The position numbers and the translations under genes were made by a program. The notes under the pieces are model-generated. The model was not told the origin of the DNA, did no database searches, and worked only from the letters and a program-made list of their open reading frames with translations. Positions 7,541 to 17,196 of a stretch of 64,000 nucleotides of DNA are shown piece by piece. This DNA is from Streptomyces sp. WZ.A104. GTDB lineage: Bacteria > Actinomycetota > Actinomycetes > Streptomycetales > Streptomycetaceae. How positions within the stretch are numbered: the first letter of the stretch is position 1; every line of letters starts with the position of its first letter. Location: positions 62,001 through 126,000 of the forward strand of contig NZ_NWVL01000008.1 of the NCBI RefSeq assembly GCF_002382885.1, given 5' to 3'.

Positions 7541-7558
7541 ACCGTTTATAGTGGTTAC
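7541..7558. promoter_or_regulatory. Compact divergent promoter, probably leaderless on the plus strand
   Basis: TATAGT (7547-7552) is a good -10 box for the plus strand and ends seven bases before ATG 7559, so the CGNR mRNA would begin at its start codon. On the minus strand TATAAA (7550-7545) lies just before the VOC ATG at 7536. The AACC/GGTT ends (7540-7556) form a partial inverted repeat around the overlapping -10 boxes, a suitable place for the regulator to repress both genes. Confidence 0.55.
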
Positions 7559-8326
7559 ATGAGTGGCAGGGCAACAGACGCGCCGGAACCGAGGAAGGCG
7601 CCGCCGGGGCGAGCCGAGCTGGTGGCGCAACAAGGGCCTGCTGGGTCTGGCGGGGCTCCCGGGCCTGGCGTGCTTGGCGGTACTTCCGGGGCTGGCGTGC
7701 CCGCCGGTCCTCCCGGTCCTCCCGGTCCTCCCGGGGCTGTTGGGCTGCTTCTGCGGCACCCGGACGGCAGCTCATTCCGGTTCGATCCGGGCGCGCTGTG
7801 TCTGGAGTTGCTGACGACCGGCGGCCCCGGCCCCCTCGCGTACTTCGAGATGCTGCACGCGCCCGCCGACTTGGTGCGCTGGGCAGCGGAATGCCGACTT
7901 CCCGACGGGCTGGGCCTCGCCGTCGGTGAGGACGAGGTGGCGGCCGCCCGGGTGCTGCGCGACGCGCTCTGGCGGCTGGCGGAGGGGCATGTGCACGCGC
8001 TGCCGCCCGGGCCGGAGGACCTCGCCGTCGTCAACGAGGCGGCGGCGCACCTCCCCCTGACGGCCCGGCTGAACGGGACCGGCGGCCGGGAGTGGGTGCC
8101 GGGGAGCACCGGCACCGGGCTGCTGTCCACCGTCGCCCGTGACGCGATCGACCTGTTCACCGGGGCGTACGCCCACCGGGTCCGCACCTGCGCCGCGCAC
8201 GACTGCCGCCTGCTGTTCGTCGACACCTCCCGCCCCGGCAAGCGCCGCTGGTGCTCGATGGAGCGCTGCGGCAACCGGCACAAGGTCCGGGCCCACCGCG
8301 CCCGGCTCACCACTACGGACGAGTGA
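7559..8326 (+). CDS. CGNR zinc-finger (ABATE-domain) regulator with collagen-like N-terminal insert
   Basis: 255 residues. The C-terminus carries the CGNR zinc finger (CAAHDCRLLFVDTS, then RRWCSMERCGNRHKVRAHRA) with its four cysteines, preceded by the stress-related ABATE-like domain beginning FRFDPGALCLELL. Ordinary family members begin close to that point. Here about 60 extra residues precede it, including a Gly-Pro-rich run (GVPAGPPGPPGPPGAVG) with collagen-like triplets. Start ATG 7559 is chosen from the leaderless promoter; a further in-frame ATG at 7535 lies upstream of the promoter. It is probably an autoregulated DNA-binding protein controlling the divergent VOC gene. Confidence 0.8.
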   Translation: MSGRATDAPEPRKAPPGRAELVAQQGPAGSGGAPGPGVLGGTSGAGVPAGPPGPPGPPGAVGLLLRHPDGSSFRFDPGALCLELLTTGGPGPLAYFEMLHAPADLVRWAAECRLPDGLGLAVGEDEVAAARVLRDALWRLAEGHVHALPPGPEDLAVVNEAAAHLPLTARLNGTGGREWVPGSTGTGLLSTVARDAIDLFTGAYAHRVRTCAAHDCRLLFVDTSRPGKRRWCSMERCGNRHKVRAHRARLTTTDE

Positions 8327-8558
8327 CCACGGACGAGTAACTGGGAGTTCATCGTCGGACCCGAGGGCATCGTGCTCTGGCTGGGCGTCGAGGGCCCCTT
8401 GCCCACCGAGAAGGGCGCTCCGTACCGTACGGCCGACGGGCCCGGCGGGGAGCTCCGCAGTTACCGCCCCGGCGACCGGGTGCGCCTCACGTACGGCACC
8501 TCCACCGTCCAGGTCGCCGTGACGCCCGGCAGATCCGCCGAGAGGCCGTGCCCGGTAC
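8327..8558 (+). other. Short open fragment, possible gene remnant
   Basis: Between the CGNR stop and the convergent gene, one plus-strand frame from about 8345 reads a plausible protein piece (IVLWLGVEGPLPTEKGAPYR, then LRSYRPGDRVRLTYGTSTVQ) of about 60 residues. There is an in-frame stop just upstream and only a GTG at 8372 without a good ribosome site. It may be a decayed gene end. No family recognised. Confidence 0.3.
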
Positions 8559-9041
8559 TCAGGCCTCGTGCGGGGGGCACGCGGGGCAGGTGTGCCTGTC
8601 GATCGAGGCCAGCAGCCGTTCGGCGGTGGCCCGTACCGACCGTGTCGGCTGTGTCTCCTCGGGCGCGGCGGCCAGTCGGGCGGCCGTGGCGCGACCAGCC
8701 ACCACCGCATCGTGGGCGGCACGGGTCCACGTGGGGTGCTCCGCGTTCCCGGCAGCCAGAATGGTGGCGAGCAGGTCCAGCACGCCCGCCCGGTTCCTGA
8801 CCGTGTCCGTCGCCGCCAGCTCCCACAGGAACGGCACCGTCGCCACGGTCGAGTCGAAGACGGTCGGGGCGCCGATCCACCGTTCCAGATCGCCCAGGGC
8901 CTCGTCCGAGTCCGGCGCGTCTCCCCAGGCTATCCGTGACAGCACACCGGGAATCTGGGACGCGGAGCCGTACGCATGCTGTAGCTCGTGCCACCGCACG
9001 TTCCTCATGGTCCCCAGCACAGTCCCCATCCGGGCACTCAA
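8559..9041 (-). CDS. HEAT-repeat-like hypothetical protein
   Basis: 160 residues. The start (VRWHELQHAYGSASQIPGVL) and the segment DSTVATVPFLWELA match a protein type I know from several Streptomyces genomes, in which helical HEAT-like repeats follow a W-x-L-x-H-A-Y-G motif. The C-terminus is short and carries CPACPP. The function is unknown; such proteins often sit beside other accessory genes. ATG 9041 or ATG 9029 (MGTVLG) is the likely start. Confidence 0.65.
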   Translation of the reverse strand: MSARMGTVLGTMRNVRWHELQHAYGSASQIPGVLSRIAWGDAPDSDEALGDLERWIGAPTVFDSTVATVPFLWELAATDTVRNRAGVLDLLATILAAGNAEHPTWTRAAHDAVVAGRATAARLAAAPEETQPTRSVRATAERLLASIDRHTCPACPPHEA

Positions 9042-9048
9042 TCAGCCT

Positions 9049-10845
9049 TTACCGCACGGCGTCCACCATGCTGGTGCGCCGCCCACCCGCTTCGTGCAGC
9101 CGACGCAGGTACTTCCGCACGGAACGGGCATCGTCCGCCGAGGCGAACACGCCCACGTGGTGGTCGGGCCGGATGACGAGGACGGTCCCCGCGTCCGTAC
9201 CGCCGGAGGACTCCATTCCGTACGCCGCTCCGTACCCCGCGTACGCCGTTCCGTAAGCCGTTCCGTACGCAGCCGTCGCGTGGCCCTCCTCGTCGATCAC
9301 CGCTCCCGGCTCCGCCCCGGCATGGTCCTCGTGCGCCGCGTACACCCGGCAAGTCCGCACCCCGGCATCCCCGTACGCGGCGGCCGCCTCGCGCAGGACG
9401 GCCGCGCTCCCGGGGCCGAAGCCGAGGACCGTGGTGCTGGGGCCCGCGAAGACGCGGTGCAGTCGCGTACGGGATCCGGTCGCGGCGTCCCGGCAGGGCG
9501 CGTCCGGCGCCCGGTCCCCGGGGCGCGGGGCGGCGGACGTGCGGTACCCACCGGGGGCGCCCGCTGCCAGGGAGCTCCACCGGTAGCCGATGCCCAGGCC
9601 GGTGGTGTCGGCGGTGATCGCCGTGTCCAGGCCGCCGCCGGGCGTGCGGATCGCCTCAAGGGTGGCGCGCAGTCGCTCGGAGGCGAGGTCCAGGGTGTGA
9701 GCGGCCACCGGAAGCCGCTCCTCCTCGTAGGTGTCCAGCAACTCCGCGCCCGCGTGGCCGCTGAGCACCAGCCCGAGCTTCCACCCCAGGTTGAACGCGT
9801 CCTGGATACCGGTGTTCATCCCGAGGCCGCCCGCGATGGGGTGCACATGCGCCGCGTCGCCCGCGAGGAAGACCCGCCCCTCGCGGAAACGGTCCGCCAG
9901 CCGCACATTGACCCGGTACGTCGACAGCAGATCGGCCCGTGTGAGGCGGTGGCCGGGGAGCCCGGTGTGGCGGGTGAGCAGTCGCCGGAACCCGTCGGCG
10001 GAGGGCGCGAGCGGCCGACCCCGCCCGTCCCGTTCCGGACCGGCCTGGAACCACCAGCCCGTGCGCGTACCGGGGATCGGGCAGAGCATGACCGCGCCGT
10101 CCTCGTCGAACCACTGGTGCCAGCGGCCGCGGTCCGGGGCACCTTCAGCCAGGTCCCCCAGGTCTCCCAGGTCCCCCAGGCCGTCCAAGTCGACATCGCC
10201 GCAGACCATCACCTGGTCCTCGGCGGTCGTTCCCTCGAAGCCGATCCCGAGCATCTTCCGTACGGAGCTGTGGGCACCGTCGCAGCCGACGACGTACCGC
10301 GCGCGTTCGACAGTTCGCCCGGTCGTTCGCTCGGTTCTGTCCGTGAGTGTGACGGTGACGTGGTCCCCGATCGTGTCACCGCCCCCGAGTGACACCGAGC
10401 CCCCGTCCCCCTCTGCCGTCGCGCTTCCGCTGTCCTGCGCCAGCCCCACCACCTCGCGGCCCAGCTCGACCTGAACGCCGTACCCGGCCAGCCGTTCGCG
10501 CAGGATCTCCTCCAGGCGCCACTGGGCGATCAGCCACCCCCGGTCGTAGGGCGCGTCCGGCGTCGGCGCCGAGTCCGCCCACGGATCGGTCTCCGTGACC
10601 GGCAGGCGGTCGCGGTATTTGAGCATCGGCAGTGGCGCTGAACCGGCCGCGAGCACCGCGTCGACCACCCCGAGGTCGTCCAGGACCTCCAGCGACCGAG
10701 GGTTGGGACCCTTCGCGCGCGAGGTGCGGGGCGGGGTGGGTGACCGGTCCACGATCCGCACTGCCGCGCCGCGCCGGGCCAGATCGCAGGCCAGAACCAG
10801 CCCGGTGGGTCCCGCGCCCACGATGAGTACGTCGGTCATGCCCAT
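9049..10845 (-). CDS. FAD-dependent aromatic monooxygenase
   Basis: 598 residues. The N-terminal Rossmann motif GAGPTGLVLACDLARRG binds FAD; the group A hydroxylase GD motif FLAGDAAHVHPIAGGLGMNT confirms the class; a C-terminal thioredoxin-like region follows. Relatives hydroxylate phenols or polyketide intermediates with NAD(P)H. Two internal low-complexity tracts are unusual: GLGDLGDLGDL near residue 220 and YGTAYGTAYAGYGAAYG near residue 540. Start ATG 10845 or 10839, after GGAGAGG. It lies 67 bases downstream of rarD on the same strand, with a possible operator in between. Confidence 0.9.
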   Translation of the reverse strand: MGMTDVLIVGAGPTGLVLACDLARRGAAVRIVDRSPTPPRTSRAKGPNPRSLEVLDDLGVVDAVLAAGSAPLPMLKYRDRLPVTETDPWADSAPTPDAPYDRGWLIAQWRLEEILRERLAGYGVQVELGREVVGLAQDSGSATAEGDGGSVSLGGGDTIGDHVTVTLTDRTERTTGRTVERARYVVGCDGAHSSVRKMLGIGFEGTTAEDQVMVCGDVDLDGLGDLGDLGDLAEGAPDRGRWHQWFDEDGAVMLCPIPGTRTGWWFQAGPERDGRGRPLAPSADGFRRLLTRHTGLPGHRLTRADLLSTYRVNVRLADRFREGRVFLAGDAAHVHPIAGGLGMNTGIQDAFNLGWKLGLVLSGHAGAELLDTYEEERLPVAAHTLDLASERLRATLEAIRTPGGGLDTAITADTTGLGIGYRWSSLAAGAPGGYRTSAAPRPGDRAPDAPCRDAATGSRTRLHRVFAGPSTTVLGFGPGSAAVLREAAAAYGDAGVRTCRVYAAHEDHAGAEPGAVIDEEGHATAAYGTAYGTAYAGYGAAYGMESSGGTDAGTVLVIRPDHHVGVFASADDARSVRKYLRRLHEAGGRRTSMVDAVR

Positions 10846-10891
10846 GCCTCTCCTTCGGTCGCGCTTCTGTCCATCCGGGGATCAGGAAAGC

Positions 10892-10920
10892 GTAACTGAG
10901 TAAGAAAAGCAACTAGGTAA
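10892..10920. promoter_or_regulatory. Direct repeat upstream of the monooxygenase
   Basis: GTAACTGAGTAA (10892-10903) and GCAACTAGGTAA (10909-10920) are imperfect 12-base copies with a 17-base period, in an unusually AT-rich patch. They lie 45-75 bases upstream of the minus-strand monooxygenase start and run into the rarD stop codon. A regulator-binding site is plausible; the protein is unknown. Confidence 0.4.
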
Positions 10921-11947
10921 TATTTTGTGGTGTGGGGCCCGGGCTCACGGCTGCCGTCGCGCTGCCCGGGGTCGTAGGTGCAGCTGCGGGCGCGGGTGCG
11001 GGCGCGGGTGCGGGCACGGGTGCGGCGGTCGTCGTGGCCAGCAGCTTCGCCGCCCGCGCCCGATTGCGCCGCGCGGTGCGCAACGCGTCCCAGGTCAGCA
11101 GTGACAGCGCCAGCCAGACGAGGGCGAACCCGGCCCACCGCTCGGGAGGCATCGCCTCGTGGAAGTAGAGGACGCCCAGCGTGAACTGGAAGACCGGGGC
11201 CAGATACTGGAGTAGTCCCAGCGTGGACAGTGGCACCCGGACTGCCGACGCGCCGAAGCAGATCAGCGGCACCGCGGTGACGATGCCCGTTGCCACGAGC
11301 AGCGCCCCGTGCCCCGCGCCCCCGGCCGTGAACGTCGACGCGCCGGTGGCGGTGAGCCAGAGCAGGAAGCCGAGCGCGGGCAGGAACAGCACGGCGGTCT
11401 CGGCGGCCAGGGACTCCAGGCCGCCCATGTTCACCTTCTTCTTGATCAGTCCGTACGTGGCGAAGGAGAACGCCAGCACCAGCGAGATCCACGGCGGCCG
11501 CCCGTACCCGATCGCCAGCACGAGCACGGCGACCAGGCCGGTGGCCACCGCGATCCACTGGACCGGCCGCAGCCGTTCACCCAGCAGTAGAACGCCCATG
11601 GCGATGGTGACCAGCGGATTGATGAAGTAGCCGAGCGAGGCCTCGACGACCTGGCCGTTGTTCACGGCCCAGATGTAGAGGCCCCAGTTGACGGTGATGG
11701 TCGCCGCCGCGAGCGATATCAGCCCGAGCTTGCGCCGGTCGCGGGCCAACTCGCCGATCCATGCCCAGCGGTGCATCGCGAGCAGGGCGATCCCGACGAG
11801 ACCCAGGGACCAGACCATCCGGTGAGCGAGGATCTCGATCGCCCCTGACGGCTTCAGTAGCGGCCAGAACAGGGGGACCAAGCCCCACATACCGTACGCA
11901 CCGAATCCGTACAGCAGACCTGCCCGCTGCTCGTTCTTCCCCTCCAC
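10913..11947 (-). CDS. rarD: RarD-type EamA-family transporter
   Basis: 344 residues with about ten hydrophobic helices in the two EamA halves. The start (GLLYGFGAYGMWGLVPLFWP) and AHRMVWSLG are typical of RarD, named for chloramphenicol sensitivity in other bacteria. The transported substrate is not established. The C-terminal 50 residues are a disordered Ala-Pro tail (PAPAPAPAPAAAPTT) encoded by a GC-rich tandem stretch at about 10970-11030. It starts at ATG or GTG near 11947 and precedes the monooxygenase. Confidence 0.88.
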   Translation of the reverse strand: MEGKNEQRAGLLYGFGAYGMWGLVPLFWPLLKPSGAIEILAHRMVWSLGLVGIALLAMHRWAWIGELARDRRKLGLISLAAATITVNWGLYIWAVNNGQVVEASLGYFINPLVTIAMGVLLLGERLRPVQWIAVATGLVAVLVLAIGYGRPPWISLVLAFSFATYGLIKKKVNMGGLESLAAETAVLFLPALGFLLWLTATGASTFTAGGAGHGALLVATGIVTAVPLICFGASAVRVPLSTLGLLQYLAPVFQFTLGVLYFHEAMPPERWAGFALVWLALSLLTWDALRTARRNRARAAKLLATTTAAPVPAPAPAPAPAAAPTTPGSATAAVSPGPTPQNIT

Positions 11948-12244
11948 GGGCCCTCCTGGTCAAACCGGTCCACCTGTACGTCGGCGGATTGGCCGACTGG
12001 ATGAAGGTAGCGCCGGAAGGGCCTCATGTCATAGCCGTCTCACGGAAACACTCATGACATCCCTGCGAGCGCGGTGGAGCGCGGCGGGGCGCGGCGGGGC
12101 GCGGTGCGCCCGGTCCGGCCGCGCCCCGGCGTATGGCGGCCCTGGTCACCCGGCCTCGGTGATGATCGGGCCTCGGAGGTCATCGGCCCGGGTGGCCGGG
12201 CCCCGTGGTGATCAGGCCGGGTGGTGATCGGGGCCGGGTGCCGA
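11948..12244. repeat. Intergenic region with G-rich short repeats
   Basis: No gene seen. At 12070-12110 the GCGCGGCGGG unit repeats several times. At 12150-12245 variants of GGTGATCGGGCC recur about five times. This looks like slippage-generated sequence between the rarD promoter region and the stop of the QorB-like gene; part of it may fold as a terminator for the latter. Confidence 0.5.
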
Positions 12245-13105
12245 TCAGGCCCCGGCCAGGGCCGTACGTACGGTCTCGGCGAGCGGCGTCGTCGGGCGGC
12301 CGATGAGCCGGGCGAGGTCGCCGCTCGTCCCGGCGAGCAGCCCGCGACCGATCGCCTTGTCCACGTCGACGAGGATCGCGGCGAAGCCCTCGGGAAGCCC
12401 CGCGCCGACCAGGATCTCCTGGTGCGTGGCCGCCGGAACGTCGTTGTACGCGATGTCCTTGCCGGTCACCTCGGACAGCAACGCGGCGTACTCGGCGAAC
12501 GACCAGGCGGTGTCGCCGCTCAGCTCGTAGACCGTGTTCAGGTGACCCTCGCCGGTCAGGACGGCGGCCGCGGCGGCGGCGTAGTCGGCCCGGGGTGCGG
12601 AGGCGACGCGGCCCGAGCCCGCGTTGGCGACGACCGCGCCGTGCTCCAGGACCGGGGCCAGGTTGGCGGTGTAGTTCTCGGTGTACCAACCGTTGCGCAG
12701 CAGGGTGTACGGCAGCCCGGAGTCCAGGATCAGCTGCTCGGTGGCCTTGTGCTCGTCGGCCAGCGTGAAGTCCGCGTCCGGTCCGCCGAGGATGCCGGTG
12801 TACGCGAGCTGCGAGACGCCCGCCGCCTTCGCCGCGTCGATGACCGCGGTGTGCTGCGGCACCCTCCTGCCCACCTCGCTGCCGGAGATCAGCAGCACCC
12901 GGTCGCCGGACCGGAACGCTCCGGTCAGAGTCTCGGGCCGGTCGTAGTCCGCGATGCGCAGCTCGACGCCCCGGGCGGCGAGCCCGGCGGCCTTCGCCTT
13001 GTCGCGTACGACGGCGGCGATCTCGCCGGCCGGGACCGTGGTCAGCAGGGAGTCGATGACGAGGTGGCCGAGCTCTCCGGTGGCTCCGGTGACAACGATG
13101 CTCAT
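12245..13105 (-). CDS. QorB-like NAD(P)H:quinone oxidoreductase (NmrA-type SDR)
   Basis: 286 residues from ATG 13105, where GGAG lies about eight bases upstream. The N-terminal NAD(P)-binding motif is VTGATGELGHLVIDSL, followed by the NmrA-family pattern VLLISGSEVGRRVPQHTAVI and LRNGWYTENYTANL. This resembles QorB/YtfG, which reduces quinones with NADPH. It is divergent from an HxlR regulator over a palindromic site, a common arrangement for quinone- or aldehyde-responsive oxidoreductases. Confidence 0.88.
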   Translation of the reverse strand: MSIVVTGATGELGHLVIDSLLTTVPAGEIAAVVRDKAKAAGLAARGVELRIADYDRPETLTGAFRSGDRVLLISGSEVGRRVPQHTAVIDAAKAAGVSQLAYTGILGGPDADFTLADEHKATEQLILDSGLPYTLLRNGWYTENYTANLAPVLEHGAVVANAGSGRVASAPRADYAAAAAAVLTGEGHLNTVYELSGDTAWSFAEYAALLSEVTGKDIAYNDVPAATHQEILVGAGLPEGFAAILVDVDKAIGRGLLAGTSGDLARLIGRPTTPLAETVRTALAGA

Positions 13106-13219
13106 GGGGGGTGCTCCGATTTCGGTGGTTCGATCCGCTTCTGTGCTTCTGCGCTTCTGTTGCACTTCTGCACTTCGGCGCTGCTGGAACGAGCCTACGA
13201 ATAGCGCTAACTATAAGAA

Positions 13220-13260
13220 AGTACCAACTTTGAAGTAAGGTACTGGCATGGAAGTAAGGT
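13220..13260. promoter_or_regulatory. HxlR-type operator in the divergent promoter
   Basis: AGTACCAACTT and AAGTAAGGTACT form an imperfect palindrome at 13220-13244, and the half-site GAAGTAAGGT is repeated at 13251-13260. The minus-strand -10 box TATAGT (13215-13210) lies beside it. The plus-strand start codon (13248) falls between the half-sites. This is the expected position for autoregulation by the HxlR protein. Confidence 0.55.
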
Positions 13261-13691
13261 CAACGGGTGTCAGGCCGCCCCATCACGAGCTGCCGAGCCA
13301 TGAGGCGCGGAACCGCAAGTCGCCGAACCACAGGACGCCCGATGTCAATCAGCCGATGTGCCCCTCCCGGCTGGTGCTGGAGCATGTGACGAGCCGCTGG
13401 GGCGTCCTCGTCCTGGCGGCGCTGCTGGAACGTTCGTACCGCTTCAGCGAGCTGCGTCGCACGGTCGGCGGTGTCAGCGAGAAGATGCTCGCCCAGACGC
13501 TCCAGACGCTGGAGCGCGACGGCTTCGTCCACCGGGACGCGAAACCGGTGATCCCGCCCCGGGTGGACTACTCACTCACCCCGATCGGCATTGAGGCCGC
13601 CGAACAGGTGTGGGCGCTCGCCCGCTGGACCGAACGCCAGGTGGACGCGGTGCAGACGGCGCGCGAGGCATACGACAGGGCCCGGACCTGA
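13248..13691 (+). CDS. HxlR-family transcriptional regulator
   Basis: 147 residues with the winged-helix HxlR domain: CPSRLVLEHVTSRWGVLVLA, then YRFSELRRTVGGVSEKMLAQ, then VHRDAKPVIPPRVDYSLTPI. The conserved Cys at the domain start can sense redox or electrophiles in relatives such as YodB. The first 35 residues before that Cys are polar and may not all be translated; no better start is obvious. It likely controls itself and the QorB-like gene. Confidence 0.9.
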   Translation: MEVRSTGVRPPHHELPSHEARNRKSPNHRTPDVNQPMCPSRLVLEHVTSRWGVLVLAALLERSYRFSELRRTVGGVSEKMLAQTLQTLERDGFVHRDAKPVIPPRVDYSLTPIGIEAAEQVWALARWTERQVDAVQTAREAYDRART

Positions 13692-13738
13692 CCACTCGCC
13701 GCCCGTGGTGGTGCGCGGCGAGGGTCAGGTCCGGGCCC
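13678..13738. terminator. Very long bidirectional hairpin
   Basis: GGGCCCGGACCTGACC continuing to 13702 pairs with 13715-13738 with only one bulged base, giving about 24 base pairs around a 12-base loop. It overlaps the HxlR stop codon and lies between two convergent genes, so it can end both transcripts. Confidence 0.85.
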
Positions 13739-13763
13739 CGGGTGCCCGTGGTGACGGCAGCGG

Positions 13764-14829
<1,066 letters not shown>

Positions 14830-14837
<8 letters not shown>

Positions 14838-16794
14838 CGATGGCCTCCTTGAGAGCTGTGGCGAGCTGCTCGGCCTTGAACGGCATTCCGTTGACCTGGT
14901 TGTAGCTGTGGGCGTCCACCAGATACTTCGCCCGCAGGAGCATCGCGAGCTGACCGAGGTTCATCTCCGGCACGACGACCTTGTCGTAACGCTTCAGCAC
15001 CTCGCCGAGATTCCTCGGGAAGGGGTTGAGGTGGCGCAGATGGGCCTGGGCGATGGGCTGCCCGGCGGCGCGGAGCCGACGTACGGCGGCGGTGATCGGC
15101 CCGTACGTCGAGCCCCAGCCGAGCACCAGGGTGCCGGCCCCGGCCGGGTCGTCGACGGTGAGGTCGGGGACCTCGATGCCGTCGATCTTCGCCTGGCGCG
15201 TACGGACCATGAGGTCGTGGTTGGCCGGGTCGTAGGAGATGTTGCCGGTGCCGTCCTGCTTCTCGATCCCGCCGATCCGGTGCTCAAGGCCGGGGGTCCC
15301 GGGGATCGCCCAGGGGCGGGCCAGGGTGTGCGGGTCGCGCTTGTAGGGCCAGAACACCTCGGTGCCGTCGGCCAGGCTGTGGTTCGGGCCGGTGGCGAAG
15401 GAGGTGGTGAGGTCCGGCAGGCTGTCGGTCTCGGGGATGCGCCACGGCTCGGAACCGTTGGCCAGATAGCCGTCGGAGAGCAGGAAGACCGGGGTGCGGT
15501 AGGTCAGGGCGATGCGGGCCGCGTCGATCGCGGCGTCGAAGCAGTCGGCCGGGGTCTGCGGGGCCACGATCGGGACCGGGGCCTCGCCGTTCCTGCCGTA
15601 CATCGCCTGAAGCAGGTCTGCCTGCTCGGTCTTGGTCGGCAGCCCGGTGGAGGGACCGCCGCGCTGGATGTCGATGATCAGCAGCGGCAGCTCCAGGGAG
15701 ACCGCGAGCCCGATCGTCTCCGACTTCAGCGCCACACCCGGCCCCGACGTCGTGGTCACGCCCAGCGCCCCACCGAAGGCGGCCCCCAGCGCCGCCCCGA
15801 TCCCGGCGATCTCGTCCTCGGCCTGGAAGGTCCGCACACCGAAGTTCTTGTGCCGCGACAGCTCGTGCAGGATGTCGGAGGCCGGGGTGATCGGATACGA
15901 GCCCAGGTAGATCGGCAGGTCAGCGAGCTGCCCGGCGGCGATCAGGCCGTAGGACAGAGCCAGGTTCCCCGAGATGTTGCGGTAGGTGCCGGTGGGGAAC
16001 GCCTGGGAGGCCGGGGCGACCTCGTAGGAGACCGCGAAGTCCTCCGTGGTCTCGCCGAAATTCCACCCGGCCCGGAAAGCCGCCACGTTCGCCTCGGCGA
16101 TCTGCGGCTTCTTCGCGAACTTCTGCCGCAGGAACGCCTCCGTCCCCTCGGTCGGCCGGTGGTACATCCATGACAGCAGCCCGAGCGCGAACATGTTCTT
16201 GCTGCGCTCGGCCTCCCTGCGGGGAAGCCCGAACTCCTTCAGCGCCTCGATCGTGAGCGTCGTCAGCGGTACCGGGTGGACGTTGTACGCCTCCAGCGAC
16301 CCGTCCTCCAGGGGACTGGTCGCATACCCCACCTTCGCCATCGGCCGCTTCGTGAACTCGTCCGTGTTCACGATGATCTCCGCGCCACGCGGCACGTCGC
16401 CGATGTTCGCCTTCAGCGCGGCGGGGTTCATCGCCACCAGGACGTTCGGAGCGTCGCCCGGGGTGAGGATGTCGTGATCGGCGAAGTGGAGCTGGAAGGA
16501 GGAGACCCCTGGCAGGGTGCCTGCGGGGGCGCGGATCTCCGCCGGGAAGTTCGGCAGGGTGGACAGATCGTTGCCGAAGGATGCCGTCTCCGAGGTGAAC
16601 CGGTCGCCCGTGAGCTGCATCCCGTCACCCGAGTCGCCCGCGAAACGGATGATCACCCGGTCCAGGCGGCGGACTTCTTTCCCGTCGCCGCCCGGCGTTC
16701 CCGTCGTACCTGACAGGGGGGCGCGCTGGCCCCCGAGGACGGCGTCGTTGGCCTCATCGGCCTTCTCTGCCGCGCTACTGACCTGGCTCGTCAC
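14830..16794 (-). CDS. korA: 2-oxoacid:ferredoxin oxidoreductase, fused gamma-alpha subunit
   Basis: 654 residues from GTG 16794, which has a GGGAGG site nine bases upstream; an in-frame start at 16860 would lie before that site. The N-terminal gamma domain (IIRFAGDSGDGMQLTGDRF, about residues 50-70) is fused to the PFOR alpha domain (SYPITPASDILHELS, then QAEDEIAGIGAALGAAFGG). KorA and KorB together form the enzyme that generates low-potential reduced ferredoxin. The nearby nuo cluster makes that electron product interesting. Confidence 0.93.
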
Positions 16795-17017
16795 TGAACT
16801 GGACCTCCCTTGGGGCGGCGGTTCGGAACCGTCCGGCCAGCCGGCGATCCCAGGGGCCACCCTACGTCCGAGCGGGCCGCCCTCCGGAGACCGATCATAT
16901 GGTGGACACTGTTTTGAGACACCCTTTTAGCCTGGTTTGGCATCTTGTGCAAGCCCTCCGATCGCGGGACGGAATCGTTCCGCTTTGGGTCTTTGGTCCT
17001 AGGTCCCTCGATTTCGC

Positions 17018-17086
17018 GTGTGCGGAACTGCCCGGTTTTCGTGTGCAGGGCCGCCCGGTTTTCCTGTGCAGAGCTGCCCGGCCCGC
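17018..17086. repeat. Three tandem 23-bp repeats
   Basis: Copies at 17018-17040, 17041-17063 and 17064-17086 share the pattern GTGCRGRRCYGCCCGGTTTTC; the third diverges at its end. They are exactly contiguous, in non-coding DNA 220-290 bases upstream of the korA start codon. A looser repeat, TCCGNAGTGSTCCCGCAGT, follows at about 17111-17163. Confidence 0.75.
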
Positions 17087-17196
17087 GCCCGCCGGACGCC
17101 CGTGGGCCTCCGGAGTGGTCCCGCAGTGCCCCGCGGCGCTTCCGTAGTGCTCCCGCAGTACTTCCGGGGGTTTGTGCGCGCTCTCCATCCCTGGCT

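Noticed and set aside
17018..17086. CRISPR-like or integron-like repeat
   Set aside because: Contiguous 23-bp units without spacers and without associated recombinase or cas genes.
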